64,000 bases of DNA from Variovorax saccharolyticus (GCF_030316765.1 NZ_JASZYT010000006.1:248001-312000), one strand, 5' to 3'. Counted from the first letter of the stretch, positions 1 through 9,166 are shown. Notes: generated by a model not told the origin, from the sequence alone. Made by a program: numbers and translations.

Positions 1-2187
1 GAGCCGCGGCTGTTCTCGTTCAATTCGCCGGTGGGCGCCTGCCCGAGCTGCGACGGCCTGGGGCATCGCGAGTTCTTCGATCCGGCGCGGGTCGTGGCCT
101 TCCCGTCGCTGAGCCTCGCGAGCGGCGCGATCAAGGGCTGGGACCGGCGCAACGGCTACTACTTCAGCATGCTGGAGAGCGTGGCCAAGCACTACAAGTT
201 CGACATCGACAAGCCCTTCGAGGAACTGCCCGCCTCGGTCCAGCAGACCGTTCTGCACGGCTCGGCGCAGGAAGAGATCAAGTTCAGCTACGTCATGGAC
301 AGCGGCCAGCAGGCCGGCAAGAAGCTGGTGCGCAAGCACCCCTTCGAGGGGATCATCCCGAACATGGCGCGGCGCTACCGCGAGACCGACTCGACGATGG
401 TGCGCGAGGACCTCTCGCGCTTTCGCAACATGCAGCCTTGCCCCGACTGCGAAGGCACGCGCCTCAGGCCCGAGGCGCGCAATGTGTTCCTGGTCGACGA
501 ATCGGGGCCGGAGCCCAAGCGCATGGCGATCTACGAGATCAGCCACGCCACGCTGCGCGACAGCCTGGGCTACTTCCAGCAGCTGCAGCTGCGCGGCGCC
601 AAGGCCGAGATCGCCGACAAGGTGGTGCGCGAGATCGGCCTGCGGCTCAAGTTCCTCAACGACGTCGGCCTCAACTACCTGAGCCTGGACCGCAGCGCCG
701 AGACCCTGTCGGGCGGTGAAGCCCAACGGATCCGGCTGGCCTCGCAGATCGGCTCCGGCCTGACCGGCGTGATGTACGTGCTCGACGAGCCCAGCATCGG
801 CCTGCACCAGCGCGACAACGACCGGCTCATCAGCACGCTGCGCCACCTGCGCGACATCGGCAACAGCGTGATCGTGGTCGAGCACGACGAGGACATGATC
901 CATGCCGCCGACCACGTGATCGACATGGGGCCGGGCGCCGGCGTGCATGGCGGCCGCGTGATGGCGCAGGGCAGCTATGCCGAGGTCGCGGGCAATCCGG
1001 ACTCGCTGACCGGGCAGTACCTGTCGGGCGCGAAGAAGATCGAAGTACCCGCGCGACGTACGCCATGGCTGCCGGTGGTCGCCACGGCGGCCTTCCACGC
1101 CGGCAAGAAGCCGCCGCGCTTTCCGCCCAGCCCGGCGGCCGAGCGGCGCGCGGCGCGGGAGGCGGCGCACCTGGCCTCGCAGAGCGATCTGCAGGAGATC
1201 CGCGTCATCGGCGCCACGGGCAACAACCTCAAGAACGTCAGCGTCGCCTTCCCGGTCGGCCTCTTGACCTGCGTGACCGGCGTCTCGGGCTCGGGCAAGT
1301 CGACGCTGGTCAACGACACGCTCTACAGCGCGGTCGCCCGCACGCTGTACCGCGCCCATGAAGAGCCGGCCGCGCACGAAGCCATCGAGGGCATCGAGTA
1401 CTTCGACAAGGTGATCAACGTCGACCAGTCGCCGATCGGCCGCACGCCGCGCAGCAATCCGGCGACCTACACCGGCCTGTTCACGCCGATCCGCGAGCTG
1501 ATGGCCGAGACCAACACCGCGCGCGAGCGCGGCTACGGGCCGGGCCGCTTCAGCTTCAACGTCGCGGGCGGCCGCTGCGAGGCCTGCCAGGGCGACGGCG
1601 TGGTCAAGGTCGAGATGCACTTCCTGCCCGACGTCTACGTGCCCTGCGAGGTCTGCCACGGCCAGCGCTACAACCGCGAAACGCTGGAGGTGCTCTACAA
1701 GGGCCGCAACATCGCGCAGATCCTGGACATGACGGTGGAGACCGCGCACGACTTCCTGAAGGCGGTGCCGACCATCGAGCGCAAGCTGCGCACCTTGCTC
1801 GATGTCGGCCTGAGCTACATCAAGCTGGGCCAGTCGGCGACCACGCTGTCGGGCGGCGAAGCGCAGCGCGTCAAGCTGGCGCTGGAGCTCAGCAAGCGCG
1901 ACACCGGCCGCACGCTCTACATCCTCGACGAGCCGACCACCGGGCTGCACTTCGCCGACATCGAGCTGCTGCTGAAGGTGCTGCACCAGCTGCGCGACGC
2001 CGGCAACACCATCGTCGTGATCGAGCACAACCTGGACGTCATCAAGACCGCCGACTGGGTGATCGACATGGGGCCCGAGGGCGGCGCCGGCGGCGGCACG
2101 GTGGTGGGCACCGGCACGCCCGAGGCCATCGCGGCCAACGAGGCCAGCCATACCGGGCGCTATCTGAAGCGGCTGCTGGAGGGCTGA
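1..2187 (+). CDS. uvrA: UvrA, excinuclease ABC subunit A (5' truncated by window)
   Basis: This is the DNA-damage recognition ATPase of nucleotide excision repair, which works with UvrB and UvrC in the cytoplasm. The frame is open from base 1, so the N-terminal part (first Walker A, roughly 230-250 residues by family comparison) lies outside the window. Visible are CPSCDGLG near the start, a CPDCEGTR zinc element, the first ABC signature LSGGEAQRIRLA followed by LDEPSIGLH, the second Walker A GVSGSGKST, the CEACQGDG...CEVCHGQR zinc finger, and the second signature LSGGEAQRVKLA with LDEPTTGLH. All key C-terminal motifs are intact. The linker before the second ABC domain is some 35-40 residues longer than I remember for E. 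coli UvrA and is rich in Ala, Arg and Pro. The call is secure. Confidence 0.97.
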   Translation, partial: EPRLFSFNSPVGACPSCDGLGHREFFDPARVVAFPSLSLASGAIKGWDRRNGYYFSMLESVAKHYKFDIDKPFEELPASVQQTVLHGSAQEEIKFSYVMDSGQQAGKKLVRKHPFEGIIPNMARRYRETDSTMVREDLSRFRNMQPCPDCEGTRLRPEARNVFLVDESGPEPKRMAIYEISHATLRDSLGYFQQLQLRGAKAEIADKVVREIGLRLKFLNDVGLNYLSLDRSAETLSGGEAQRIRLASQIGSGLTGVMYVLDEPSIGLHQRDNDRLISTLRHLRDIGNSVIVVEHDEDMIHAADHVIDMGPGAGVHGGRVMAQGSYAEVAGNPDSLTGQYLSGAKKIEVPARRTPWLPVVATAAFHAGKKPPRFPPSPAAERRAAREAAHLASQSDLQEIRVIGATGNNLKNVSVAFPVGLLTCVTGVSGSGKSTLVNDTLYSAVARTLYRAHEEPAAHEAIEGIEYFDKVINVDQSPIGRTPRSNPATYTGLFTPIRELMAETNTARERGYGPGRFSFNVAGGRCEACQGDGVVKVEMHFLPDVYVPCEVCHGQRYNRETLEVLYKGRNIAQILDMTVETAHDFLKAVPTIERKLRTLLDVGLSYIKLGQSATTLSGGEAQRVKLALELSKRDTGRTLYILDEPTTGLHFADIELLLKVLHQLRDAGNTIVVIEHNLDVIKTADWVIDMGPEGGAGGGTVVGTGTPEAIAANEASHTGRYLKRLLEG

Positions 2188-2211
2188 GCCGCGCCTCAGG
2201 GGCGCGCGAGG

Positions 2212-2925
2212 CTACTCGGAGTAGGCCCAGAGGTCGACCAGCAGAGTGCCGTTGTCGGCCAGCAGCCTGAACCTTGCGGGTGCGTAGTCCGTGTCTGCGG
2301 CCAGCACACCCGAGGCCGAGGCCGGCAGGCCGCCACAGGCATCGGTGCTGGCCGAGAGGCCGAGCTTCAGCGAGTTGGGCAGCACGCCCGCAGACAGCTT
2401 GCCGGAGAGCTTGCAGGCCGAGCTGCCGGCCACGATGGCGCCGTCCGCCGTCACGCTGAAGTCGGCCACCACGCCGGCCGTCGTCTGCGTGCGGTAGCGC
2501 CCGGCCAGCTTGGCGAGGTCGACGCCCGCATCCGCGAGGCCATGGCTCTGCAGCAGGGTCACCGACACGTCCTTGTCGGAGGCCGGCACACCGACCCAGG
2601 CACCGCCCGCGTCGCGCCGGTAGCTCTGCTTGGCGCGGTCGTCGCTGTCGCCGAAGACGAGCAGCCGGCTGCCGTCCGCCGCTGCGTAGTACTTGCCGAC
2701 CGTGGGCGCGCCGGCGTCGCCGGTGCTCACCACATAGGTGCCCGCGGCCAGGTCGTCGACGCTGACCTTCGGCGCCGGCGCCGGCGTTGGCGTCGTCGTT
2801 GCCGGGGGTGTGGTCGCTCCGGGCAGGAACCCGCTCCCGCCGCTGCCGCCGCCACCGCAGGCAGCCAACAGCAGCGCGGCGCTGCACGCCGCCATCCAAC
2901 CGAATATGCGATTCATGCTGCGCAT
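2212..2925 (-). CDS. Hypothetical lipoprotein, Gly/Ala-rich
   Basis: I do not recognise a family. The N-terminus is a lipoprotein signal with lipobox LLAAC followed by a run of glycines, then a Pro/Thr/Ala linker and a roughly 180-residue domain that should sit in the periplasm or on the outer membrane. An ATG nine bases further in (2916) is also possible. I chose 2925 because it lies one base after the stop of the upstream SurE-like gene, which makes a two-gene operon. The partner is also exported, so a shared periplasmic role is a reasonable inference, but nothing in the sequence names a reaction. Confidence 0.75.
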   Translation of the reverse strand: MRSMNRIFGWMAACSAALLLAACGGGGSGGSGFLPGATTPPATTTPTPAPAPKVSVDDLAAGTYVVSTGDAGAPTVGKYYAAADGSRLLVFGDSDDRAKQSYRRDAGGAWVGVPASDKDVSVTLLQSHGLADAGVDLAKLAGRYRTQTTAGVVADFSVTADGAIVAGSSACKLSGKLSAGVLPNSLKLGLSASTDACGGLPASASGVLAADTDYAPARFRLLADNGTLLVDLWAYSE

Positions 2926-2926
2926 C

Positions 2927-3877
2927 TCACTTGCTCAGCAGATCGCGCAGGCGCAGACGCAGCCATTGCTGGCCCGCGGGCCGGTGGTCGAAGCCCACCT
3001 GCATCGCCGTGACCGAGACCTTGGTCTTCGACACCAGCGCCTCGTCTTCGGCCTGGGCCGCCGTGGCGGCCGTGCCCGCCGCGCCGCCGATGCCGTAGGG
3101 CGGCGTGTTGTTGAACTTCAGCGCGTACAGCTCGAAGCTGCCGTGGCGCGAGAAGGCCCACGACAGGCCCGCGGTCGGCGCGTTGGGGAAGTTGACGTTG
3201 AGCGCCAGCCCATCGGGCAGCAGCGCGCCGCTGCCCGCCTTGGCCTGCAGTTCCTTGACCAGCTTGACCGAGAGCTGCGCCACCACGGCGGAATAGGCGT
3301 TGGCCAGGCCGGTGTTGTCGGTGGTGTCGGCGCCAGCGCTCAAGGCGATGGCCGGCAGGCCGCGGCCAGCCGCGAACTGGGCATTGCCCACGGTGCCCGA
3401 GTTGTTCACCACGCGCCCGACGTTCTGCCCTTCGTTCGGGCCCGACAGCACCAGGTCCGGCGCCTTGCCCCAGCGGGCCTTGGCCAGCACGTCGAGACCG
3501 TACATCGTCGCCATTACGGGCGTGCCGTGCACATAGTTGTAGTCGCCGCCGGTGTAGCCGGCCTTCGTGAACGGGCCCACCGCCGGCGCGCCCGTGGCGG
3601 CGGCACCGTTGTGGCAGCCGCCTTCGGCATCGATCTGGGTCTTGTCGTTGTCGGAAATGATGACGCTGGTGCTGTACATCACGATCGCGGCGCCGCGTCC
3701 GCTCTGGCCGGTGCAGGGCACCGACACGATCACATCGTGGCCGTCGGCCTTGAGCGCCTCGTAGAGCGCCTTGAGGTTGCTGGTCAGGCCGTCGTCGTTG
3801 GACAGCAGGATGTTGAGGGCGAAGGCCGGACTGGCCAGGCCGAGCAAGGCCGCGGCGGCGGCAAGACGGAGTTTCAT
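2927..3877 (-). CDS. Exported SurE-like 5'/3'-nucleotidase
   Basis: SurE proteins are metal-dependent phosphatases that release phosphate from nucleoside monophosphates. The catalytic elements are present: ILLSNDDG with the Asp pair right after the signal peptide, the Ser in CTGQSGRG, and the Asn in SGPNEGQN. Unlike cytoplasmic SurE (about 250 aa), this 316-aa protein begins with a clear Sec signal (MKLRLAAAAALLGLASPAFA), so it probably acts in the periplasm and could scavenge phosphate or nucleosides. The start at 3877 gives the signal peptide directly; the frame stays open further upstream but without signal character. It is followed after one base by the lipoprotein gene at 2212-2925. Confidence 0.85.
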   Translation of the reverse strand: MKLRLAAAAALLGLASPAFALNILLSNDDGLTSNLKALYEALKADGHDVIVSVPCTGQSGRGAAIVMYSTSVIISDNDKTQIDAEGGCHNGAAATGAPAVGPFTKAGYTGGDYNYVHGTPVMATMYGLDVLAKARWGKAPDLVLSGPNEGQNVGRVVNNSGTVGNAQFAAGRGLPAIALSAGADTTDNTGLANAYSAVVAQLSVKLVKELQAKAGSGALLPDGLALNVNFPNAPTAGLSWAFSRHGSFELYALKFNNTPPYGIGGAAGTAATAAQAEDEALVSKTKVSVTAMQVGFDHRPAGQQWLRLRLRDLLSK

Positions 3878-4152
3878 GGAAGAGTGGGTGCGATGTTGCT
3901 TGAATCGCCGGTTGGGCGAAGGCACCGCGAACTGCGTTGCGGCGCGGATGTTGGCCGCGCCGGGTGACATCGCCGTGACACCGTCGGCTCACGGATGTCG
4001 CGGATGTCGCGCGCGCGACTGCGCGGCTTGCCGGCCATGACCTCCCAGGTCATCGACGCCGCGCACCGGCCCGGCGACATTGGAGGCAAGCCGGAGCCGC
4101 AGGGGCGCCGGCAGCCACCAGGCCGAACTTCCCAGGCCAACGAAAGAGCATC

Positions 4153-4395
4153 ATGAACGGCTTCGACATCCTTCCCCTCGCAGTGGCCCTCCTCATCGGC
4201 ATCGCCGCCGTGGGTTCCTGCATCGGCATCGGCATCGTGGGTGCGAAGCTGCTGGAAGGCACGGCACGGCAGCCCGAACTCAAGGACACGCTGCAGACGC
4301 TGTTCTTCCTGATCGCCGGCGTGACCGACGGCGCGTTCATCATCGCCACCGGCATCGGCCTGTGGTTCGCAACGGCCAATCCGTTCCGCGGCTGA
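4153..4395 (+). CDS. atpE: Orphan F-type ATP synthase subunit c paralogue
   Basis: An 80-aa two-helix proteolipid. Helix 1 carries the glycine ladder SCIGIGIVGAK (residues 22-32), the polar loop is ARQPEL (38-43), and helix 2 carries the ion-binding carboxylate Asp59 in GVTDGAF, ending FATANPF. These are hallmarks of the c-ring subunit that carries protons through F0. I see no Gln/Glu-Ser pattern of sodium-type rings, so protons are the likely ion. No other atp gene is nearby; the neighbours are the SurE-like gene and a TPR gene, both on the other strand. A possible Shine-Dalgarno AAAGAG lies just upstream. It is therefore a stand-alone, divergent second copy. Whether it assembles into a ring is unknown. 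Confidence 0.85.
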   Translation: MNGFDILPLAVALLIGIAAVGSCIGIGIVGAKLLEGTARQPELKDTLQTLFFLIAGVTDGAFIIATGIGLWFATANPFRG

Positions 4396-4405
4396 AGCTG
4401 CGCGC

Positions 4406-5728
4406 TCAGGCAGTGGCGAGCGAGCGAGCGGCGCAGCTGACGGCCGATGGCCGTCCCCTCGCCGGCCTGCGGGCCGAGCCTTCGCTGTCCAGCCCGCGCC
4501 ACAGCGCGGCATCGCCGGCCCGCCGCGCCGCCTCCATCGCGGTCAGGTGCAGCAGGCTGCGCTGGGCCTGGCTGCCGCCGTAGCCCTGCGCATCGGGCAG
4601 CAGCGGCAGCAGCAGTTCGGCGCAGTGCGCATGGCGGCCTTCGCCGAAGGCCATGACCGCCTCGCACACGGTCCCGGCCTCGGCCCACCAGGGCCCCGGC
4701 GCGGCCGCCGGCACCGCGGCCATCGCACGCCGGCCGGCTTGCGCCGCCTCGTGCTCCTGCGCCCCGACCAGCGCCAGCATGGCGTGGACATCGTTGAAGA
4801 CCGACCAGCCCCAGTGGGCCTGTTCGCGCCAGCGCGCCGCCAGCGACTGCCAGCGCCCCGCGACATCGACACCGCGCAGGCCGAGCCGCCACAGCAGCGC
4901 GCTGGCATCGGCCAGGTCCATCGCCATCGAGGCCGGGCCCGGCGCGATCGCGCGGTCGTAGACCGCCAGTGCCGAGGCCGGGTCGTCGTTCGACAGGTGC
5001 AGCAGCGCCAGGTGCCAGAAGTTGTGGACCGCCAGCGCGTTGTCGCGCTGCCAGAGCGAGGTGCCGGTGCTGAGCCAGCGGATGCCCTCGTCCACCCGGC
5101 CCTGCATCTCGTACACATGCGCCACCGCATGCACCGCCCAGGTGTCGTGGGGATTGCGTTCCAGCGCCTGCAGGCCGAGCGCCTCGGCGCGCGCGTACTC
5201 GTTGCATTCCTCGAGGCCGAAGGCCTGCATGCCGAGCAGGTAGCCGAAGCCCGCGTCGTCTTCGCTCCACTGCGCGAGCACGCGGCCGATGCGGTCGCGC
5301 AGCATCTGCGAGCGGCCCAGCACCAGGTCGCTCATGTGTGCCAGTTGCAGCGCGAAGAGGTCGCGCGGATGGTCGACCAGGTGGCGGTCGAGCAGCCGGT
5401 TGGCATGCGCCATGTCGCCGTCGGCCCAGTGCTGCAGCGCGGCCTGGAAGGACCGCTCGCGCGGATTCGGGCGACGCCGGCCGCCGCTGGCCGCCGCCAG
5501 GCACTCGCGCGCCGACGGCAGCAGCCCGGCATCGAAGCCGCTCAGCATGAAGCCGGCCGTCAGGAGGTGGCCGGCGATGAAGTCCGGGTCCTCGTCGAGC
5601 ACCGGCTGGAGCACCGCGACCGGATCGGTCCGCAGGCTGTTGAAGAGGTCGAGCGCCTGCGCGTAGCCGGCCACGGAGGCAGGGCGGTCGGTCGATAGCG
5701 CGAGGCCGCGGGCGTCGGCGAGGGTCAT
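4406..5728 (-). CDS. TPR protein (TTC38-like)
   Basis: A 440-aa, Ala/Leu/Trp-rich helical protein resembling bacterial homologues of tetratricopeptide repeat protein 38. Helix-turn-helix repeats with the usual small-residue positions run through most of the length (for example around ALEECNEYARAEALGLQAL and VDEGIRWLSTG). There is no signal peptide or membrane segment, so it should be cytoplasmic. The ATG at 5728 was chosen because the preceding in-frame stretch reads like leader sequence. It is transcribed divergently from the AraC/DJ-1-type regulator at 5825, an arrangement typical of a regulator and its target. The biochemical role is not known to me. Confidence 0.8.
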   Translation of the reverse strand: MTLADARGLALSTDRPASVAGYAQALDLFNSLRTDPVAVLQPVLDEDPDFIAGHLLTAGFMLSGFDAGLLPSARECLAAASGGRRRPNPRERSFQAALQHWADGDMAHANRLLDRHLVDHPRDLFALQLAHMSDLVLGRSQMLRDRIGRVLAQWSEDDAGFGYLLGMQAFGLEECNEYARAEALGLQALERNPHDTWAVHAVAHVYEMQGRVDEGIRWLSTGTSLWQRDNALAVHNFWHLALLHLSNDDPASALAVYDRAIAPGPASMAMDLADASALLWRLGLRGVDVAGRWQSLAARWREQAHWGWSVFNDVHAMLALVGAQEHEAAQAGRRAMAAVPAAAPGPWWAEAGTVCEAVMAFGEGRHAHCAELLLPLLPDAQGYGGSQAQRSLLHLTAMEAARRAGDAALWRGLDSEGSARRPARGRPSAVSCAARSLATA

Positions 5729-5824
5729 GGCTGCTCCTTGAATCGATGACGCTCCGAGCGTAAGTTCGGAGCTTCCGAAGACCCGCAGCGATTCCCGCAA
5801 CAACCCTGACGATTCCGCCATCCG

Positions 5825-6859
5825 ATGCCCCAAGGCCGCGCGCTACCGCTCTTCGCCATCCTGGTCACGCCGGAAAGCGCGGCTTCGGTGGTCTACGGCA
5901 TGTACGACCTGTTCAAGGGCGCCGGCCGCGACTGGCCGCTGGTGGTCGACGGCGCCCCGGGGCCGCCGCTGATCGAGGCGGTGATCGTCAGTGCGAAGGG
6001 CGGCGTGCTGCGCGCAGCCAACGGCGTGCCGATCGAGGCCCACCGGGGCTTCGCCGAACTCGCACCGCCCGACGTGATCTGCGTGCCGGAGCTGATGATC
6101 GCCCCGACCGAACCGCCGGTCGGCCGCTTCGAGGCCGAGGTCGCCTGGGTGCGCGAATGCCACGCCCGCGGCGCCCTGGTCGCCACCGCCTGCTCGGGCG
6201 CCTTGCTGCTGGCCGAGGCCGGGCTGCTCGACGACGAGGACGCCACCACCCACTGGGCCTTCTGCGACCTGATGCAGCGCCGCTATCCGCGCATCCGCGT
6301 GCGGCCGCAGCGCGCGATGGTGGCCGCAGGCGACGGCCAGCGGCTGGTGATGGCCGGCGGCGGCAGTTCGTGGATGGACCTCGCGCTCTACCTGATCGCC
6401 CGCTGCGTCGGCGTCGAGGCTGCGATGCAGGTGGCGCGGATCAACCTGATCGACTGGCACCACGTCGGCCAGCAGCCTTTCGCGCGGGTGGCCAGCACGC
6501 GCCAGGTGGAGGATGCGGTGATCGGCCGCTGCCAGGCGTGGATCGCCGACCACTACGCGCACTCGGCCCCGGTGGCCGGCATGGCGAGCCACAGCGGACT
6601 GGCCGAGCGCTCGTTCCAGCGCCGCTTCAAGCTGGCCACCGGCATGACGCCGATGGCTTACGTGCAAACGCTGCGGATCGAGGAGGCGAAGCACCTGCTC
6701 GAGACCACGGGCGATGCGCTGGAGGCGATCGCCAACGAGGTCGGCTACGACGACGCGGCCTTCTTCGGCCGCCTGTTCCGCCGCAGCGTGAACCTGACGC
6801 CGGCGCAGTACCGGCGGCGCTTCGGCGGCCTGCGTGCGGCGCTGGCCGGACCCGGCTAG
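5825..6859 (+). CDS. GlxA/FtrA-type AraC-family regulator with DJ-1/PfpI domain
   Basis: A 344-aa transcription factor. Residues about 8-180 form a DJ-1/PfpI (class I glutamine-amidotransferase-like) sensor domain, including the ACSGALLLAEAGLL nucleophile-elbow region with a Cys. Residues about 235-335 are two helix-turn-helix motifs of the AraC type, with the RSFQRRFKLATGMTP and FGRLFRRSVNLTPAQYRRRF signatures. Family members sense small metabolites and usually activate a neighbouring gene. The divergent TPR gene (96 bp away) is the obvious candidate target. Its 3' end overlaps the convergent tesB gene by four bases. Confidence 0.9.
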   Translation: MPQGRALPLFAILVTPESAASVVYGMYDLFKGAGRDWPLVVDGAPGPPLIEAVIVSAKGGVLRAANGVPIEAHRGFAELAPPDVICVPELMIAPTEPPVGRFEAEVAWVRECHARGALVATACSGALLLAEAGLLDDEDATTHWAFCDLMQRRYPRIRVRPQRAMVAAGDGQRLVMAGGGSSWMDLALYLIARCVGVEAAMQVARINLIDWHHVGQQPFARVASTRQVEDAVIGRCQAWIADHYAHSAPVAGMASHSGLAERSFQRRFKLATGMTPMAYVQTLRIEEAKHLLETTGDALEAIANEVGYDDAAFFGRLFRRSVNLTPAQYRRRFGGLRAALAGPG

Positions 6860-7740
6860 GTGCCGGCCCGGCGCACGCGCAGCATCCCCTCCTGCGCGGT
6901 GGAGGCCACCAGCCGGCCGTCGCGCGCGAAGATGCTGCCGCGGCAGAGGCCGCGGGCGCCGCTCGCGCTGGGCGAATCGAGGCTGTAGAGCAGCCAGTCG
7001 TCGAGCCGGAAGTCGCGATGGAACCACATCGCGTGGTCGAGGCTCGCGGGGCGCACCTGGCCGCTCATGAAGCTCAGGCCGTGGGGCCGCATCGCCGCGC
7101 CCAGCAGGCCGTGGTCGGAGGCATAGGCCAGCAGCGCGCGATGCACGTTGGGGTCGTCGGGCAGCGCGGCGATGGCGCGCATCCAGAGCGAGTTCTCGGC
7201 CGGCCGCGCCTCGGGGGTCAGCAGGTCGTCGGGGTCGACCCGGCGGTACTCGAGGCCGTGCGGCAGGAGGCCCTTGACCTTCCAGCGCTCGGGCAGCCGC
7301 TCGCCGAGCGCGATGCGCTGCTCGCGCTCGCTCGCCAGGCCCTCGGGACCGGCCACGGGCGGCATCGCCGACTGGTGGTCGATGCCGTCGTCGACCGTCT
7401 GAAACGAGGCCGACATCTCGAAGATGATGCGCTCGCCCTGGCGCGCCACCACGTGGCGGGTGGTGAAGCTGCGGCCGTCGCGCACGCGGTCGACCGCGTA
7501 GTCGATCGGCGCGTGCTCGCCGGGCAGCAGGAAGTAGGCGTGCATCGAATGCGCCGGACGGTCGGCCTCGACCGTGCGGCTGGCGGCCATCAGGGCCTGG
7601 CCCAGCACCTGGCCGCCGAAGACCGCGGGGGTTCCGATGTCCTCGCTCTGGGCCCGGAAGCGGTCGTCGCCCAGCGGTTCGAGGCGCATCAGGTCGACCA
7701 GTTCGGCGACGACGCGGGTGGCAGTGGTGTGATCGATCAT
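6856..7740 (-). CDS. tesB: Acyl-CoA thioesterase II (TesB)
   Basis: A 294-aa double-hotdog thioesterase that hydrolyses acyl-CoA to free acid and CoA in the cytoplasm. Seen are the N-terminal hotdog with GTPAVFGGQVLGQAL and the H-x-Y-F-L-L-x-G element (MHAYFLLPGE), then the VDRVRDGRSFTTR strand, and in the second half the AMWFHRDFRLDDWLLYS segment with the downstream RGLCRGSIFARDGRLVAS motif of TesB. The length matches the E. coli protein (286 aa). The ATG at 7740 sits after a leader-like region. It lies 79 bases after the last gene of the gentisate operon, so read-through could co-express it. Confidence 0.93.
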   Translation of the reverse strand: MIDHTTATRVVAELVDLMRLEPLGDDRFRAQSEDIGTPAVFGGQVLGQALMAASRTVEADRPAHSMHAYFLLPGEHAPIDYAVDRVRDGRSFTTRHVVARQGERIIFEMSASFQTVDDGIDHQSAMPPVAGPEGLASEREQRIALGERLPERWKVKGLLPHGLEYRRVDPDDLLTPEARPAENSLWMRAIAALPDDPNVHRALLAYASDHGLLGAAMRPHGLSFMSGQVRPASLDHAMWFHRDFRLDDWLLYSLDSPSASGARGLCRGSIFARDGRLVASTAQEGMLRVRRAGT

Positions 7741-7819
7741 CGGGAGCGCGCAAAAAAGACAGCCTGCGACGATAGCAAAGAGCGCGCCGCGATGCTGTCC
7801 CGCGGCTGTCAGCCCGCGC

Positions 7820-9166
7820 TCAGGTGTCGAGGTCGACGCCGTCGGCCGCCAGCCTGCGCTGCAGCGCAGGCACGTCGACCGCCGCGAAATCGCCCGCACC
7901 CAGCGCCGCCGCGGCCGTGCCGGCGGCCTGCCCCATCACGAAGCAGCCGCCGCTGGCGCGCGCGGCCGACTGGCCCTCGTGCGTCATCGAGGCGCAGCGG
8001 CCGGCCACCAGCAGGTTGGCGACGCCGCGCGGCACCAGCATGCGCCAGGGCAGCTGGTTGTAGGTGCGGCGCTCGTCGCGCGGAAAGGCCCACTCGATGC
8101 GGCCTGCCGCGTGCATCTCCATCGGCCAGGCGTTGATGCCGATGCTGTCGCCGAAGCGGGCCGACGACAGGATGTCCTCGCCGGTCAGCGCGTACAGGCC
8201 CTCGATGCGGCGGGTTTCGCGGATGCCGACCTGGGGCGCGATCTCGACGATGGCCGAACGCTCGAAGCCTGGCACCTCGGCCTTCAGGAAGCGGAAGAAC
8301 TCGCCGATCTGGCGCCGGCCCTCGACCTCGCCGTCGCTGAGCTGGCGGGCGTCGACCCCGTTCATCGCGCCACCCTCGGCATTGCGGATCTGCGTCACGT
8401 TGGCGCGCCATTCGCGCGGGTCGATCTGCGGCCGCAGGATCGCGCCCTCGCGCGGAAAGCTGTAGGCAGCCGGGTCGCGCTCGCGCGCCTGCTGCATCAG
8501 GTCGTTGATGGCCTTGAATTCGCCGACCGCCGCCAGCGCCCGCTCCGCCTCGACGTGGCCGACCCGGAACATGGTGGACGGGAACAGCCCGCTGCCCTGC
8601 CCGTCGCCGACCACGAAGGGCACGCCGGCGAAGGCCGCCACGTCGGCATCGCCGCTGGCGTCGATGAAGGCATTGGCGCGGATCGCCTGGCGGCCCGACT
8701 TGGTCTCGACCACCAGCGCCGCGATCCGATCGCCGTCCATCACGACGGCCGCGGCCAGCGCATGGAACAGCAGGTGCACGCCGGCGGCCAGCAGCAGCTG
8801 GTCGGCCGCGCACTTGTAGATCGAGGTGTCGTAGGAGCGCACGCGGATGCGGCCATGCAGGCCGTCCTGCGGCTTGTTGAGGCCGCCCAGGGCGTCGATG
8901 CGCGCCAGCAGCTCGTCGGCGACGCCGCGCACCAGCAGCGTCATCTCGCCCTCGCGCTTGCCGTAGAGGCCGGCGAAGTTGGTGACGCCGCCGGCGGTCC
9001 CCATGCCGCCGAGGAAGCCATAGCGCTCCACCAGCAGCGTGCGCGCGCCGTGGCGCGACGCACTCCCCGCGGCGGCGATGCCGGCCGGCCCGCCGCCGAC
9101 CACCACGACGTCGTAGTCGCCGAAGACCGGCAGCGTGCGTTGCGGCTCGACGACAGCCTGGCTCAC
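7820..9166 (-). CDS. FAD-dependent oxidoreductase (FAD_oxidored family)
   Basis: A 448-aa flavoprotein. Residues about 17-40 form a Rossmann beta-alpha-beta with VVVGGGPAGIAAA, followed by the GFLGGMGTAGGVTNF segment characteristic of the FAD_oxidored group, an IDASGDADVAAFAG region and a C-terminal VAGRCASMTHEGQSAARASG block. The start is a GTG at 9166 whose last bases form the TGA of the upstream Bug gene (GTGA overlap), implying translational coupling. It is the last gene of the gentisate operon. No characterised gentisate cluster that I know has this enzyme, so the substrate is open. A dehydrogenase feeding the operon's substrate is one guess. Confidence 0.85.
   Translation of the reverse strand: MSQAVVEPQRTLPVFGDYDVVVVGGGPAGIAAAGSASRHGARTLLVERYGFLGGMGTAGGVTNFAGLYGKREGEMTLLVRGVADELLARIDALGGLNKPQDGLHGRIRVRSYDTSIYKCAADQLLLAAGVHLLFHALAAAVVMDGDRIAALVVETKSGRQAIRANAFIDASGDADVAAFAGVPFVVGDGQGSGLFPSTMFRVGHVEAERALAAVGEFKAINDLMQQARERDPAAYSFPREGAILRPQIDPREWRANVTQIRNAEGGAMNGVDARQLSDGEVEGRRQIGEFFRFLKAEVPGFERSAIVEIAPQVGIRETRRIEGLYALTGEDILSSARFGDSIGINAWPMEMHAAGRIEWAFPRDERRTYNQLPWRMLVPRGVANLLVAGRCASMTHEGQSAARASGGCFVMGQAAGTAAAALGAGDFAAVDVPALQRRLAADGVDLDT

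Noticed and set aside
4153..4395. Start of a sodium-type (N-ATPase) or V-type ATPase operon
   Set aside because: No other ATPase subunit gene is near and the sodium ligand pattern is not seen; it is a single F-type-like c-subunit.
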